Assembly: GCA_003290165.1 (NCBI GenBank)
Contig: QNQO01005755.1
Span: 1 to 64,000 of the forward strand
Length of the DNA stretch: 64,000 bases
DNA from: Berberis thunbergii
Lineage: Eukaryota > Streptophyta > Magnoliopsida > Ranunculales > Berberidaceae
Direction: 5' to 3'
Shown here: positions 12,110-24,042 of the stretch, piece after piece
Layout of the letters: each line of letters starts with the position of its first letter
Position numbering within the stretch: position 1 is the stretch's first letter
The notes under the pieces: model-generated
The model's database searches: none
Told to the model about the DNA's origin: nothing
What the model saw: the letters and a program-made list of their open reading frames with translations, nothing else
Translations under genes and position numbers: made by a program

Positions 12110-12700
12110 GTAAGCATTTTTTACTACCTTCCTTCATCGTGAGTTAAAACTTAGATGAAAATGTTCTTTTGTTTTGCGCTGAAATATTCTTTGCCCTTCC
12201 CTAGTAGAAAGTTTGTTTTACAAACATGTGGTTGAAGGTCATCTAACTTAACGCATTTATCTCCCTCTATATCTCACATTCTTTCTGTAGTGTTTATAGG
12301 ATAAACGACAATGTTAAAGATTAATCAATAGGTTATTAAACAAATATCACATGCAAAATTTTCACCACCGGAGTATCACCAGTTTTCATTCTACAGTTGT
12401 TGCAAAAAACAAAAAAACAAAAAAAAATATTAACCTGCATGGCCATAAAAAAAAAAGAACATATATTACTAGTTTTTCCCCAATGCCTTTGGCATTTGCA
12501 AAGGGAAAATGCAAGGTAAGGTTTTATTTCCTTGTTCACGCAATAAAACAAACCTAGGATTTGCGATATTCACATTCAAGATTGCATTTGACCGCCACGA
12601 ATACAGTAATAGAATGAACCAAAATTACTTTTTAATGAGTGTGAATTGTTATTTTGAAAATTTATGTGTAAATTCAAAAGCAAATGGCCAGAAATGAAAA
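12110..12700. other. Non-coding stretch
   Basis: No coding segment is recognised. The stretch is AT-rich and contains A-rich runs near 12405-12455. It separates the GH9 fragment from the CT-rich leader of the next CACTA end. Confidence 0.4.
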
Positions 12701-12759
12701 TGGAACCCTAAAATGAAAATGGAAGGAGGCGAAACAAAACCGTGCAATTTTCAAGCTCT

Positions 12760-12905
12760 TTCTGACTCTGATTTTCAAGCCCCTCGATCTCTCCTCTGTG
12801 CCAAACCTCTCTCTGACTCTGATTTTCAAGCTCCTCGATCTCTCCTCTGCGCCAAACCTCGATATCTCCTCTGCTCCTCGATCTCTCCTCTACGCCAATT
12901 TTTTT
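12760..12905 (-). repeat. CT-rich tandem block in CACTA 5' region
   Basis: A unit of about 48 bp containing TCTGACTCTGATTTTCAAGC and CTCGATCTCTCCTCTG is repeated two to four times with truncation. It sits immediately inside the subterminal repeats of the CACTA end at 13234. Confidence 0.6.
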
Positions 12906-13052
12906 CGCATTAGGTCGAACATCGAAAATCTTTTTCGCAATGACCGCGCAAACCCTTTTATTTTCCCCAATTTTTTTCGCCAAAGCGTGAAATTTTTCCT
13001 AGAGCGCGAAACTCCTCCCTCCACACAGGCGCAAGTGCAAACCACTTTTTTT

Positions 13053-13234
13053 TAGCAACGATTTTTGGCCGTGGCAAATGAACCCACAGTTTATAGCCGT
13101 GGCCAGCTTTTGGGCAGTGATTATAGCCACGGTTTGTTATTTTTATAGCCACGGTTTTAGGCCGTTGGCCACGATATCCACGGTTTTTTGCCGTGGCTAG
13201 CTCCGTGTAGCTAAACAGGACTTTTGGTGTAGTG
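13053..13234 (-). mobile_element. CACTA right terminus with subterminal repeats (element B)
   Basis: Degenerate repeats of AGCCACGG, GGCCGTGGC and TTATAGCCGTGG lead to the end CTTTTGGTGTAGTG at 13221-13234. The sequence GTGTAGCTAAACAGGAC before the terminus matches GCGTAGCTAAACGGGGT of the end at 11249, so both ends belong to one CACTA family. No corresponding left end is visible between the two, which fits nesting of one element inside the other or loss of a left end. Confidence 0.82.
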
Positions 13235-13943
13235 TATATATTAGGTAATCTCCTCTTTAAGTTAAAAGAAATGACTTAGGGACATAGTGAATATGAAAGA
13301 AAGAAGGAAACTCCAACTATAGCACTTGCTCTTTCCATGTTGTAATATATAACAAAATAATAAGTATATCTTTTTATCATACATTGTCATAGTTCTATTT
13401 AGTTGTCATATCCATGTCATGTCCATATCCCATGTCATTTCTTTGGGGGCAATAGCTCGTCACAGACGATGCACTAGAGAACTTAATCAACTAGTAAACT
13501 ATTAATCTGACCTTATGTTTTTCACACTCTCTTTTGTCAAAGCAAACCAGTATGCCGTGATCAAAGTCAGTGTTATGACGAAGTAAAGGAACATATTTGT
13601 TGATTGCTCTGTCAGTGAGTGCCATATTTATCATCCCAGTACATTGTGTTGTATGTTGAGTACCTGAAAAGGCAAGGGATAAAGAGGAAAGATCATCCTG
13701 GAAGAAGCAAAATAACATTGTTTCAAGATTTGGAGTTTATAGTGGAGTCACCCACCAGGAAAATAACAGAAAATAATGCACTACTGAAACAGAAAACATG
13801 CTTGTCTAAATCGCACCAGGAAACAAACTGCTTGTCTGATATGCCTTAATTCTTCCCAACCTGAGCCTTCATACTGTACATATTTTGACATTAGAAGTTT
13901 GCAAAATAATTGCTGAAAAAGTAGGGTATGGATTCAAACTGAC
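13235..13943. other. Spacer with an unrecognised exon-like segment
   Basis: On the minus strand, about 13500-13675 follows an acceptor-like TTTTCAG and reads MALTDRAINKYVPLLRHNTD, then FDHGILVCFDKRECEKHK, in one open frame. It looks like protein, but I cannot assign it. The remainder is AT-rich and non-coding. Confidence 0.3.
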
Positions 13944-14215
13944 CTCTTCAGTGGCAGTAATACACCATTGCTCCAACTCAGATAACCCTGCTTTTACATA
14001 CTCTCCGTTGCTGAATGAATATCACTCGCGACGCAAAAGAAGGCTGCGAAATTGTAATAGGAATAGAATTACTGAATCAATAGTCTATTTCATTAAAATA
14101 AATTATGTTACAATTTGATGTATTGGAGATTCAAGAACAGTAACCTGTTGAATAGCTGAACATTAACGAATGAGAATATCTGCGTAAACACCTTGCGGAC
14201 TAAGAATGGGGTAAC
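13944..14215 (-). pseudogene. Myosin XI dilute-domain fragment, two exons
   Basis: The minus strand carries exon one (14215-14145), reading VTPFLVRKVFTQIFSFVNVQ and LFN, and exon two (14043-13944), reading LLRRE, a TGA, then YSFSNGEYVKAGLSELEQW. Both have intact acceptor and donor sites. This is the C-terminal globular (dilute/DIL) cargo-binding domain of plant myosin XI, the motor of cytoplasmic streaming, where the text LLRRECCSFSNGEYVKAGL is near invariant. A Cys codon has become TGA. Motor, IQ and coiled-coil parts are absent. Confidence 0.88.
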
Positions 14216-14233
14216 CTGTAAGAAGTAAGATGT

Positions 14234-14309
14234 AAGAGAATGATAGCATTCTCAGTAAAATGAGTATCACCAAGAGAATGATAGCATTCTCAGTAAAATG
14301 AGTATCACC
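14234..14309. repeat. 38-bp tandem duplication
   Basis: Two adjacent near-identical copies of a unit starting AAGAGAATGATAGCATTC and ending GAGTATCACC. The first copy begins at 14234 and the second at 14272. Confidence 0.85.
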
Positions 14310-14838
14310 ACATTTTCATTATTTTTAGAATTTCAGAACTCACATAATTGGCTTTTAGTGTCTTTAAAGAATTTCATAGCAGAGCTCAATGTACAACAGA
14401 ATTCAGTCAGTAAAAGTTCCCTAATTGCTCCTACTATTCTTACATTTATAGTAATATCTAAGATGGAGGAAACTAACCGAATTGAAGTTATAAGACTTGA
14501 TAGACTACAGAACATCTAAACATACTGCCCCCTTCACTAGCAGAGCACTAACTGACAGACTCCACCATTCAGAGTACTAACTGACAGACTCCACGATTTA
14601 CTAACAGAGCAACTAACTGCACCCTTCATTGACAGAGCAATCAACAGATTACTCCCCGTTCACTGCTTTTTCATTTTAATAAATTAAGACAGAAAAGAAG
14701 ATGTTTTTACCTTTTTCTTTTCTTAAAAATAAAGAAGAAAAGACTCCATTTTCGCGAACCACATACGCGTGTCCTGAAGAAGTTTGTTTTTTTTGTTTTT
14801 TATAAATTAAGATAGAAAAGAAGATGCTCATGTATTAC
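14310..14838. other. Non-coding spacer with short direct repeats
   Basis: No coding segment is recognised. The phrase CTAACTGACAGACTCCAC occurs twice near 14548-14595, with related ACTAACAGAGCA pieces. Confidence 0.4.
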
Positions 14839-14945
14839 CTGCTCTCACCACCAAAATGCAGTCACTTTCATCTGCATCATCCTTAGGAAGCATGGACATG
14901 AGCAGCAGGTTCTGCAGTTGTGCTTCCTGACTTTGAGATAGATCA
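14839..14945 (-). pseudogene. Peptide chain release factor 1-type exon fragment
   Basis: The minus strand encodes SQSQEAQLQNLLLMSMLPKD, then DADESDCILVVRAG, and ends at the donor GTAATA. This matches the part of organelle class-I release factors just before the GTGGEEA segment (LLPKDxxDxxxxxLEVRAGTGG). The codon-recognition loop and the GGQ peptidyl-hydrolysis motif are not present. It lies on the same strand as the myosin fragment and downstream of the CACTA genes in their sense direction. Confidence 0.6.
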
Positions 14946-15098
14946 GTGCAAGATTTTGTCCTTGTGATCGTGCATATACGATCAAATGACTTAATTCATA
15001 AGCTTTTCCTATTTTTTTTTATTTTACAGCGTAGACTCCATGAAAGAAGGGGGCAATTTACCTTAAAATGAACATTCACGTGCCCGTAGTTGTAACTA

Positions 15099-16787
15099 TC
15101 AATCATCAAGTTCCACATGATTTTTACACCATACGAAGAAATCACCAACGTCCAAATCCCCCATCATGTCTCCTTTTGGATCACTCTTGTAAAGTTTCAC
15201 CTCAGTCATATATTTGAAGCATAAGGAAAGTCTGATTTCTGTTGCATAGTTCAATGATCCATGGCAATCGCAAGAGAATCGATGGATAGGATCTACAACC
15301 TCTATTCCTATCGCAATGACATTCTTATGCCAATCACAAACTTTGTAAGTCCTTGACACTGAAGGAACGGGATTGCTTGGAGAAGGAAACCTCGCAACAC
15401 CTTGAGAAGATGGTGGTAATGGAGATAGAGGTAATAGACTTTCTGGTTGCCTTGTCGATTGTGCACGGGATGAAGGTGTATCTTCAGTTCTTTGTGTCCC
15501 TCCTTGTGTTCCCTCACTTGTTGATGGTCTCACATAAGTTCCATTTTCAAGTCTCTCTAGTATCCATTGAACATTTTCTTCCAATCTATCATATTTTTCG
15601 CTAAATTTTTTTACTTCAAATGTTTTATCCAAAAGCAATGAACGAGCGGGAAGTGAAGCATCATACTTCATTTTAGAGATGGTGGTTCCAATACAACGAA
15701 CATGTCCCCTTTCTTCTTGGCCAAACACTTGGCTTAGAGGTTCATTATCAATAGTGAGGTCAGTGGTACCCTGGGTTGAAGATTATTGCAAGGCGGCCTT
15801 TTTTGCTTTAACTTGTTCCTTCAAAAGAATGAAAAAATAAAATAAATCAGGACACAAATAATATCCAAACAACTACAAAGTAAATTAAGAATTGTGTATA
15901 AAAGACATCATCGGGCTCATACCATATATAGTTCAGCACCATGCGTGGGTTTTCCATCCATTCCCGTGTGACAAGCAATCCATATGTCAGTGCGTGTGAC
16001 TGGTTCCCCATCAGGGTTCTTCTCAACCTATATACTTGAAAGATTAGTCTCAGCCTATATAGTTAAATGGTTATTATTGTACTAATAGCTAGAAACTCAA
16101 TTACCATTTCATACTCTACTTCTGCAGCACTCTTTTGGCAACCCCCCATACATACTTTGAAGCCTTTTTGTTTTTGGCATTTTGGGCTCTAATTGCCTTC
16201 GTTTCAGGGGTGCTCTCATAGCGAACAAACTCCTTCCAATCCTCCTCTCTTACACCATTTGGAACATGCTTCTCTTGTTCCTCAATGGTAGGATACTTAT
16301 CCAAATAATCCTTCCTAAGATCTGCCTTGAACCTTCTAAAATATTCAGGCATTTTCAAATGCACACTCTTTTTCACATAATTTGGGATGTCGTATTCACG
16401 CTGAAAATAATTCATTGAGATATAAGTTGACAATAAAATAAGACATTATGAAAATCAATGATGTAAAATCTCACCTTGAGGCCATTCCACACATCCTCTT
16501 TGTAGTTGTCAGTAACATGGTGCCAACCCTTGAATTTGATGGGCACAAGGGTTTCAACAAGCTTTCCAATGTGTTTATTGAAATTTCTAACACCAGGTCC
16601 AACTACTAAACCATGGACATTGAACTGTATGGTATTTTTAACTTCACTGTTATCATTTGTAGATGTAGTGACATCATTGGTGGAGAGAATGCCGCGAGTA
16701 CTACCCATTTCTATCAATGACATTATAGATATTAACCATTATCAAACAAAAAGAAATAAGAAACAACTATATACACTACATTTATAG
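15099..16787 (-). pseudogene. CACTA second protein (Ptta/En/Spm, TNP1-like), decayed
   Basis: Several minus-strand exons lie in order. 16723-16412 contains VGPGVRNFNKHIGKLVETLV and IKFKGWHHV. 16415-16116 contains YDIPNYVKKSVHLKMPEYFR and KADLRKDYLDKYPT. 16023-15923 contains VTRTDIWIACHTGMDGKP. 15770-15099 contains LTIDNEPLSQVFGQEERGHV and a long tail with a Ser/Thr/Pro-rich linker. This order (Transposase_24-like domain, a TRTDxW...HT motif, then SQ-V-G-E-RG-VR) is typical of the second gene of plant CACTA elements, a relative of maize TNPA. Such proteins bind the subterminal repeats and assist the transposase. Breaks between frames indicate decay, although some are probably introns. The gene follows the TNP2-like gene on the same strand, as is usual. 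Confidence 0.85.
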
Positions 16788-16984
16788 ATAGTTTCCTTCC
16801 ACAACATATCACCACAAATAGATTTTTATAAAGCATTGGAAAAGCCAATCTGAATACTTAGCTACAAAGCTTCTCTTTCCCAACTCAAAAGTCAAAATAA
16901 GAAATAAAGACAAAATAATTGGTTTCAAGCAAAGAGGATGACTAAAATAGCATTAGAAATGCATCAAAAATATTGTAGCATAGT

Positions 16985-19900
16985 CAATTAAAATTCCAGT
17001 AAGCTCTTCAGGTTGGGGTTGTCTTTCAAGATGCTTTGATACACAGTGGGAGTTTCCTTTTTATTGACATTAGTGTTCAAGCCTCTTTGAGTATGTAGAA
17101 CTACATGCCACCCGTCATTTGATTGATCTTTCGAATAAAATACCCCACTTGCTTCTTGAGTTAAAATGAATGGATCCCCTTCCACCTTTCTTTTGTCTTT
17201 TAGCTTCGACAAGTTTACCATCTCATGGTTCCAAATTGGGTCCACCTTATATGCATTTTTCTTATCTTCCACTTTGACCCAATCACAATAGAAGACAGTT
17301 TCTTTGAAATCTATGTAGTCTAGCACCAGTATGTCTCTAACAACTCTATACCATTTCACTAGTTGGTCATTTGGCCTCTTATCTTTCTTACTAGCAACAA
17401 AATGAGCAATGGCATCCATGGAGACACCACTATCTTCTGTCACCAAACATTCATCCGAAGAACTTGTCGCAAATGTGAAACCATTTACACAATATTTTGG
17501 ATATCGGGTTGCCATAAATTGTGGACCATTGGCTAACCTCCAAAGTGTGGTATTTGTTTCCCCAGCCTTCTCCAACTACATTGTAAAACAAATCATCTTA
17601 GAACTGAAATATGAAAATTAAAAAAAATTATATATATATATATATATGAATAAATACACATTATAAAATACCTCATTACACAACCAAGGAATAAAGTTAG
17701 TGGCTTTCTCAACATTTTTCCTTGGCCTTTTTTTACTTTGTGTAGCCAACTCCATGCAATATTCATTGTATTTTCTGCACAAGTTACCATATTATCATAA
17801 TTCTATATTTCTAGTTATAAAAAAAACTAAAATATTATATATCTTACTCTTCCCAATCACTCGAATCAGCAAGTGCATTGAAAACCCATCTTCGAGCTTG
17901 TTTAAATTGTACATTATTTAGCATTTAGTTGTTTCCTTTATCCAATGGCTTTTCATCGGCATACTCATCATCTACATCAAGCCACTCCTCTTGACTATGT
18001 TTGTGAGTTCCGAACCGTGGCTTTGTCATATACTCCATGTAGTATGTAACAGATTCATCTATAAGGTATGATTATGCTATTGATCCTTCTATGTATCTGA
18101 AAATTTTAGCATAGTCTTTGTATCGTTTCATTAACCTATCAATCATAAATAAAATGTTAAATTAGTATATAATATAATAAGATAACGTGATGACGTGCAC
18201 TAAAATTAGAAAAATCATTTACCGCTCAAAGGGATACATCCATCGATATCGAACTGGACCACGAAGCATCACTTCCTCGGTTAGATAAGACATGCAATGC
18301 ACACTTATAACAAAAAATGAAGGCGGAAGCTCCTTTTCAAGGACACAAATTGCCTCAATCACACCTTTGTGTGCCAACTGAAGATCTGTTTTGTTGATCA
18401 CTTTAGCACATAAGATATTAAAGAATAAGCTAATTCTTTGAATAGCAATTCTTAAATCTTTATCCTTCTTGTCACGAAAAACATGTCTAAGCAAAACTGG
18501 AAGTAAATGTTGCATAATGACATGGTAGTCATGTGACTTCAGTCCTCTTAGCTCCTAGGGATTGCCAAGAACGCAAGTACTCAACTTGGATGAAAATCCA
18601 CTCGACAATTTAAACTCTTTTAGTGTATTCATAAATACTTTTTTTTCTTTCTTAGTCAAGGCAAATGATGCTTTTGGCATTGAAGTTTTTGTCGTTTCAT
18701 TGTCATGGCTCAACCAATATCTCTTATGAGTTCCCATGTCTTCCATATCTTTTCAAGCATTCTCACCATCCTTTGTTTTCTTAGAGACATTCAACAATAT
18801 GTTCAATAAGTGTTCAATGACATTCTTTTCAGTATGCATCATATCAACATTATGTCGTAGCTCAACAAACTTCTAGTACGGCAAATCAAATAAAATGGGC
18901 CTTCTAGACCCCGGTGGTGCAATGTTATTGGTTGGTTCATCATTGACGTTATCATTATCAACCGTATTCTTGCGCTTTTTCCCACTAACCCTACCTTGTG
19001 TAGAACTACCTTCCAAAATTTCCACTATCATTCGTTCAACTTCTTCGCCAGATAATCGTCGTGGAGCACGAGGATGTTCAACATCTTTGTTGAATCCCTT
19101 GTCATCTCTAAACTTGTGTTTTATAGGTAAAAAACATCGATGGCCTCTATAGCATATCTTTCGACTGTTTTAAAGATGTTCAGAATCTACATCATCAACA
19201 CAAATAGGGCATGCATTATAACCATGAACATTACAACCAGCTAGAGTCCCATAAGCAGGAAAGTCATGGATACCCCAAAACAACATTGTTTTCAACCGGA
19301 AATTGCTTTTAGTACACACATCACAAGTTGAAACACCATCTGCCCACAATTCCTTCAATTCTTCTACTAATGGCTCCAGGTAAACATCAATATTCTTTTC
19401 GGGTGCTTTTGGCCCTGATATTAACAAGGTTAACAAACAAAACTCCTTTTTCATGCATAAAGAAGGTGGAAAATTCAAAGGTGCTATTATTACTGGCCAA
19501 CAACTATAAGCATTACTTAGATTTCCACGTGGGTTAAAACCACCAGTCAATATTGCAAGTCTCAAATTCCTACTATCAGAGGCAAACTCTGGCCATCTCA
19601 TATTTGTTGAAGTCCATTATGCTGAATCACATGGATGTCTCATCAAATTCCCATCTGAACAAGCATCCTTGTGCCAAGTCATTGCTTCACCAATCCACGG
19701 TATGCTAAAAAATCTTTTCAACCTTGGAATCAATGGAAAATACTTTACAACCTTTTTACCTTCTTTCATGTATACCTTGTTGGACTTATTGTCATCGGCA
19801 TCCACATAAACCTTATACCTACCAGAACCACATTTTGGACAAGTAACCAGACCCTCATATTCTTTCCAATAGAGTATGCATCCATTGGCACATGCATGTA

Positions 19901-20324
19901 TTGTCTTACATTCCATCCCCATATCTTTAATTGTGTTTTTCATGTTTGGGTAGTTTTCTAGCAAATTACAATCATCCGGCAATAAGGTTTTTTGCCATTT
20001 TAACAACATCGTCACACTATTACCACTCCAACTAAAACGAGTCTTGAAATTCTGCAATTCAATAATGGTGGACAACGTGGTCTTATCCTTAGGACACCCA
20101 TTGTACAAAGGCACAATTGCTTTTTCCTTATACTTTTGATACTTCTTGTTCATAACTGTCTCAGGTTCACAAGAATGTTTCGAACCACCTTCTGGATTAC
20201 CGCCAAAACATTCGTCAATCTCTGTTTCACTCATCTTCGTGTGCATGGTTGTGACTAATGAAGGTGATGAAAAAAATGGAGAAAGCTGAAGACGGTGACG
20301 ATGGGTGGCGAAGATCAAGTACAA
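16985..20324 (-). pseudogene. CACTA TNP2-like transposase, decayed
   Basis: The protein is readable on the minus strand in pieces. 20324-19617 is the N-terminal part with MGMECKTIHACANGCILYWK, a zinc-type CPKCGSGRYK and YFPLIPRLKRFF. 19601-19170 is the Transposase_21 domain (SKNLRLAILTGGFNP-like text; FPPSLCMKKEFCLLTLLISG; DVYLEPLVEELKELW). 19150-18750 carries GHRCFLPIKHKFRDDKG and ELRHNVDMMHTEKNV. 18515-18219 is the DUF4218-like region (QHLLPVLLRHV, PPSFFVISVHCM, GPVRYRWMYPFER). About 18170-17600 is a linker, and 17575-16988 is the DUF4216-like end (VFYCDWVKVEDKKNAYKV). In-frame stops occur at about 19170, 18873, 18770, 18553 and 18072, some of them where Trp or Glu is expected. This was the catalytic transposase of an autonomous CACTA element and is no longer functional. 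Confidence 0.95.
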
Positions 20325-20575
20325 TGACAGAGAGGGACTGAGATGAGGGTTTCCCTGCGCGAAGGGTCTGATGACGATGGAACGATGGGCTTGATGGTGA
20401 TGAGATGACGATGAAGGGCTTAATGGGGGTATGAGATGTGGCTAGGCTTGGCGAGGTTGTTGTTTCGAGGAGAAGGGTGATTGTTTGGCCTAATGAGAGC
20501 GATGGATTTAGGGTTGGCGACGACAGGTTGTGGAAGTGATGGAGATATTGTTTCTAGGAGGAGGGTGATGGCAAG
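20325..20575 (-). promoter_or_regulatory. Probable 5' region of the CACTA transposase gene
   Basis: A GC-richer stretch on the minus-strand 5' side of the transposase contains ATGATGACGATG-type imperfect repeats. Similar sequence resumes after the TRIM at 21209 (GCGCGAAGATGGATTTG), so the TRIM inserted into this leader. No terminal CACTA motif is found on this side. Confidence 0.35.
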
Positions 20576-21203
20576 TGTGAAACCCTTGTGTGGGTAGACC
20601 TGAGGGGGAGGGTGAGGGTTGGAGCCCTATAGGCCCAACAGGCATGTGGATCCCGAGAGGGGTTGGACTGGCTACCAAGAGGAGATCATAGTCCCACATC
20701 GCCTGGGTGCGAGATGGTGATGTGCTATATATGTTTGAGGTTGGATCCCCATAGTAAGAGGCCTTTTAAAGCCGTGCGGGCCGGTTGGGCCCAAAGCGGA
20801 CAATCTTACTATGCGGATCGGGTCGTCACAGAATGGTATCAGAGCCTGACCCAGCCAGAAGTGTGCCACTTGGAGGTGGGCTCTCGGGCAACGTGGACGT
20901 TGTGCCTGTGTGGCCAACGAGGACGTTGGGCTTTAAGGGGGTGGACTGTGAGACCCTTGTGTGGCCGAACCTAAAGGGGAGGGTGAGGGTTGGAGCCCAA
21001 TAGGCCCAACAAGCCTATGGATCCCAAGAGGGGTTGGACTAGCTACCAAGGGGAGATCATAGTCCCACATCACCTGGGTGCGGGATGGTGATGTGTTATA
21101 TATGTGCGAGGTTGTATCCCCATAGTAAGAGGCCTTTTAAAGCCGTGCAGGTCGGTTGGGCCCAAAGCGGACAATATCTTACTGTGCGGATCGGGTCATT
21201 ACA
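20576..21203 (+). mobile_element. Complete TRIM retroelement
   Basis: Two direct terminal repeats (20576-20830, 255 bp; 20947-21203, 257 bp) begin TGTGA and end CA. They differ at scattered positions only. The 5' repeat is followed by GAA and TGGTATCAGAGCC (20834), the initiator-methionine tRNA primer-binding site. The short interior is 116 bp, and a purine tract TTTAAGGGGGTGGAC lies just before the 3' repeat. Flanking 5-mers are GCAAG (20571-20575) and GCTAG (21204-21208), a target duplication with one mismatch. No coding capacity exists, so it depended on proteins supplied by another element. It inserted in the leader of the CACTA gene. No 5S rRNA-like sequence is apparent, so it is not obviously a Cassandra element. 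Confidence 0.93.
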
Positions 21204-21208
21204 GCTAG

Positions 21209-21590
21209 CGCGAAGATGGATTTGTTGTGAAGTTGCGATCTGATGCGAGGGTTTTGATTGGGTGGAGGCTTGCTGTTGCAAGGTTGAGTTGCGGCTGTAA
21301 TGAAGAGGCTGTGGTTGGATCCTTTCTCCAAAGTCAGGTATTGTCCTTTTATAATCATGTTCTTTAGGTTTCCTTCTTTGTGTAGTTTTCTTTTGCAATA
21401 AGTTTTCCTAATTTAAACCAATTTGCACTTCTTAGCTTCTATTTTAGAATCTTGTAATTGAAAACTTACACAAACACGAAAATAGCAATTAGTATCATAA
21501 TTAACAAGTAATAGCCAAATATATATAGAAATATGGTATTAAAAATAGCCTAATTATGCTCTTATCAATAGCATGTTAGTTTTGGAATGC
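21209..21590. other. Remainder of CACTA leader and AT-rich junction
   Basis: The first part continues the GC-richer sequence interrupted by the TRIM. It ends at a donor-like CAGGTATTG (about 21335 on the plus strand) and then turns AT-rich. No gene is recognised, and no CACTA terminus is visible here. Confidence 0.3.
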
Positions 21591-21599
21591 TCGACGCCC

Positions 21600-23797
21600 A
21601 ACTTATCATTAACAGTATTTAGCTCATTATGCTCCTGAAGGAACAACTCTTTAGCAGTCCACACACAGTTCGCATTAAATTCAACGTCGGCCTCCAACTG
21701 TTGACATCGGACAATCTAGTCCTTCTTGATCCCCTCGGCATACAGGGACTGTAATTCAGCTTCTACTCCAGCTACAGTCTCGTGGGTAAGTTGCAAGTCA
21801 CAACGGGCTAGGTTCAATTCATTTTTTATCCGATCCCTCGCAGACACAACCCCTGCCAGGTCGAACTCAAGTGTTTCCAAGCGAACCTTCTGTGTCTCCG
21901 ACCTAGTACACTAGGACTCCACTCTAGAATCTGAGTAAGGTTCAAGTTGCTTCCTCAATGACTCAATTTTGTATAAAACGTCAGAGTATGACTTCTGCAA
22001 GTTTGCAAAAAGCTCGTTCCATAGTATACACTCTCTCACGAGCGACCTCAACTTCTGTCCTAGTTGTGGCCACTTGATTCAGGTAAGACATCCCCAGCAT
22101 GAGATGTTTCTTCCCTTTATCCATACGCTCTTCTAGCATCTCTCCAACTAGCTCCGGAGCACATTTTTCCAGCCAGTCATTCCACTTGCTGATATGCTTC
22201 CTTGAAGCATACGAAATGTCAAATTGTTGATGTCTTACTTGGTTGTTCATCCTTATTACGTCTGGAGCAAACAAACTGATCCGCGCATCTGGATGGAGAT
22301 CACTTGGGATCGGAATCACCCCAACACCGCCCTTGACCATCCTCACTGCATCAGGGCCCTCATCAACAATTTTCCCTTTGCTCACAACCATCAGCTCTCT
22401 TTCATGCGCCGATCCAAAATCAAGTGACGGGGAAGAGATAAGCGAGTTATCCCTTGAACCCATTGCCAATTTAATATGGGGACGAGAACGAGATGGAGGA
22501 CACTATGGGTGACATGAAGAAGACCACTTAACGAGTGCATGATCCACAGAAAGGCGAAACTCAAAGTCATTTATCGAAAAGGGATGACAGGATGAAGCTT
22601 CCACGCCCCCTTGCAACAACATTTGATTCAGAAACTTTGCTTGCTTGGTGCTCAGCTTGGTTACATCCTCCATGCCCACCATTTGTAGATACTCTCTCTC
22701 CAAGTCAGGAAGGGAAATATGGGCCTTGGCTTGAGCATCATGCCCCTCGAGAACAACAGTCTCATTCGGTACGTGCCTAATAGCATCACGTCCCTCGGAT
22801 GAGGCCAAGATCCTACAGACAGGTTTAGAAAAAGCACGAGACCTCTTCAGATGCTCGGGAGAAGAAAGTGCCTCATCTATTTCTTCCCTCCTTGAAGAGC
22901 TTGGAGCCTTGATTTTGGGAAGTTTTCTCTTTCTTGAAGCAGGCACACTTTCGATTTTTGGTTTACCCAAAAAGGGTGGGAGCCACATGTCAGTGAGCCC
23001 ACATTCCCCTGCTCTCAACATTAGAATAAGTAACGACATCCTCTATCGGTAGACAAGGCATGTCACGAAACACATCCAAAGTTACTTCATCCTCAGTAGA
23101 TAGTGGCGAAGTTGGGAATCTCCCTAAGAAAACCACACAGGTAAATCCAATATGCAGTTAACACAAGCAAAATAAGAAAAAATTAGAACTTAGTCAATGG
23201 TCTGAATTCACGCTCAATCGAACGACCAACAAGCTCAAAGTACGTCGAATCCGCTAGAGCCATGAAACCAAACTTCTGCTAAGATTTAAAATCAATAGGC
23301 AGTTTGTCAAAGCGGTCCTGCAACGTCAGCACACACATAGCATGCTCATTTATCCGAGGGGAAATAAGCAGTTGAAGTGCCCTGAAAGATACTCGGACAC
23401 TAGGGTCTGTAGCACTAATCAAAATGGAAATCACAGTCCTTTACCTATTCGACACGAGTTAAGCGGGTGCAATACTGAGGTACGTCAAGAACTCCGAAAT
23501 CTCCTTGACAACAATAAAGTGGACACCCGATTGAAACATACCTCGGTGAAAACAGATAAACCCCTCAGAAGGGAACAACGAGGTCAGATCGGCACCCAGA
23601 GTGCAAAGAATGAGATCTTTAGGAATCCCGTATGTCTTATGGGGGATTTCCAGATCAGACTCAAACTCAGAAATCAACTTCTCGTAAAAAAAAAACTTGA
23701 GGCCCTTAGCGAACAATTCTCCAGAAAACTGATTTCGGTTCTCCATGAAAGATAGTACAAGCTTTCGAATACAAAGGTTAAACAAAGTCAAATGCAC
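21600..23797 (-). pseudogene. Gypsy (Tat-type) antisense ORF, decayed
   Basis: Three open pieces lie on the minus strand. 23797-23459 ends in GFICFHRGMFQSGVHFIVVK followed by EISEFLTYLSIAPA, the signature of the putative gypsy-type transposon domain (PF04195-like). 23039-22503 has a basic region (RKRKLPKIKAP). 22469-21981 plus a degraded region down to 21600 is rich in heptad-like Leu/Glu/Ala, suggesting a coiled coil. Stops separate the pieces (one near 23280). In Tat-lineage gypsy elements such as Grande, RIRE2 and Retand, a protein of this kind is encoded antisense to gag-pol near the 3' LTR. Here a polypurine tract and LTR-like start follow on the plus strand at 24029-24043, which supports that reading. 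Gag and pol are not seen. Confidence 0.62.
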
Positions 23798-24042
23798 AGA
23801 AGGAGATACGACAAAGTAGAATCTTTGAGATCAAAATAGTAAAGGGGCTACACTCCACAGGCAGGAGATCTATATAGAAAACTGAACTCCTGCTATTATT
23901 TTTTCAAGTTGGCACACGCCCAATTAATGAAACTCGTCGCTCGAGGAAACAACTTAGACTCAATCATCATGACTGCACAACAGCTTCATGAAATGACCTA
24001 ATGGAGCGATAAGACAACCCACCAACTCGGAGGGGGAGTAGC

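Noticed and set aside
16766..16780. CACTACATTTATAG as a CACTA terminus
   Set aside because: It lies inside the Ptta-type gene region, has no subterminal repeats and lacks the conserved A-rich continuation.
20576..21203. Cassandra-type TRIM
   Set aside because: The LTR shows no 5S rRNA-like promoter block that I can recognise.
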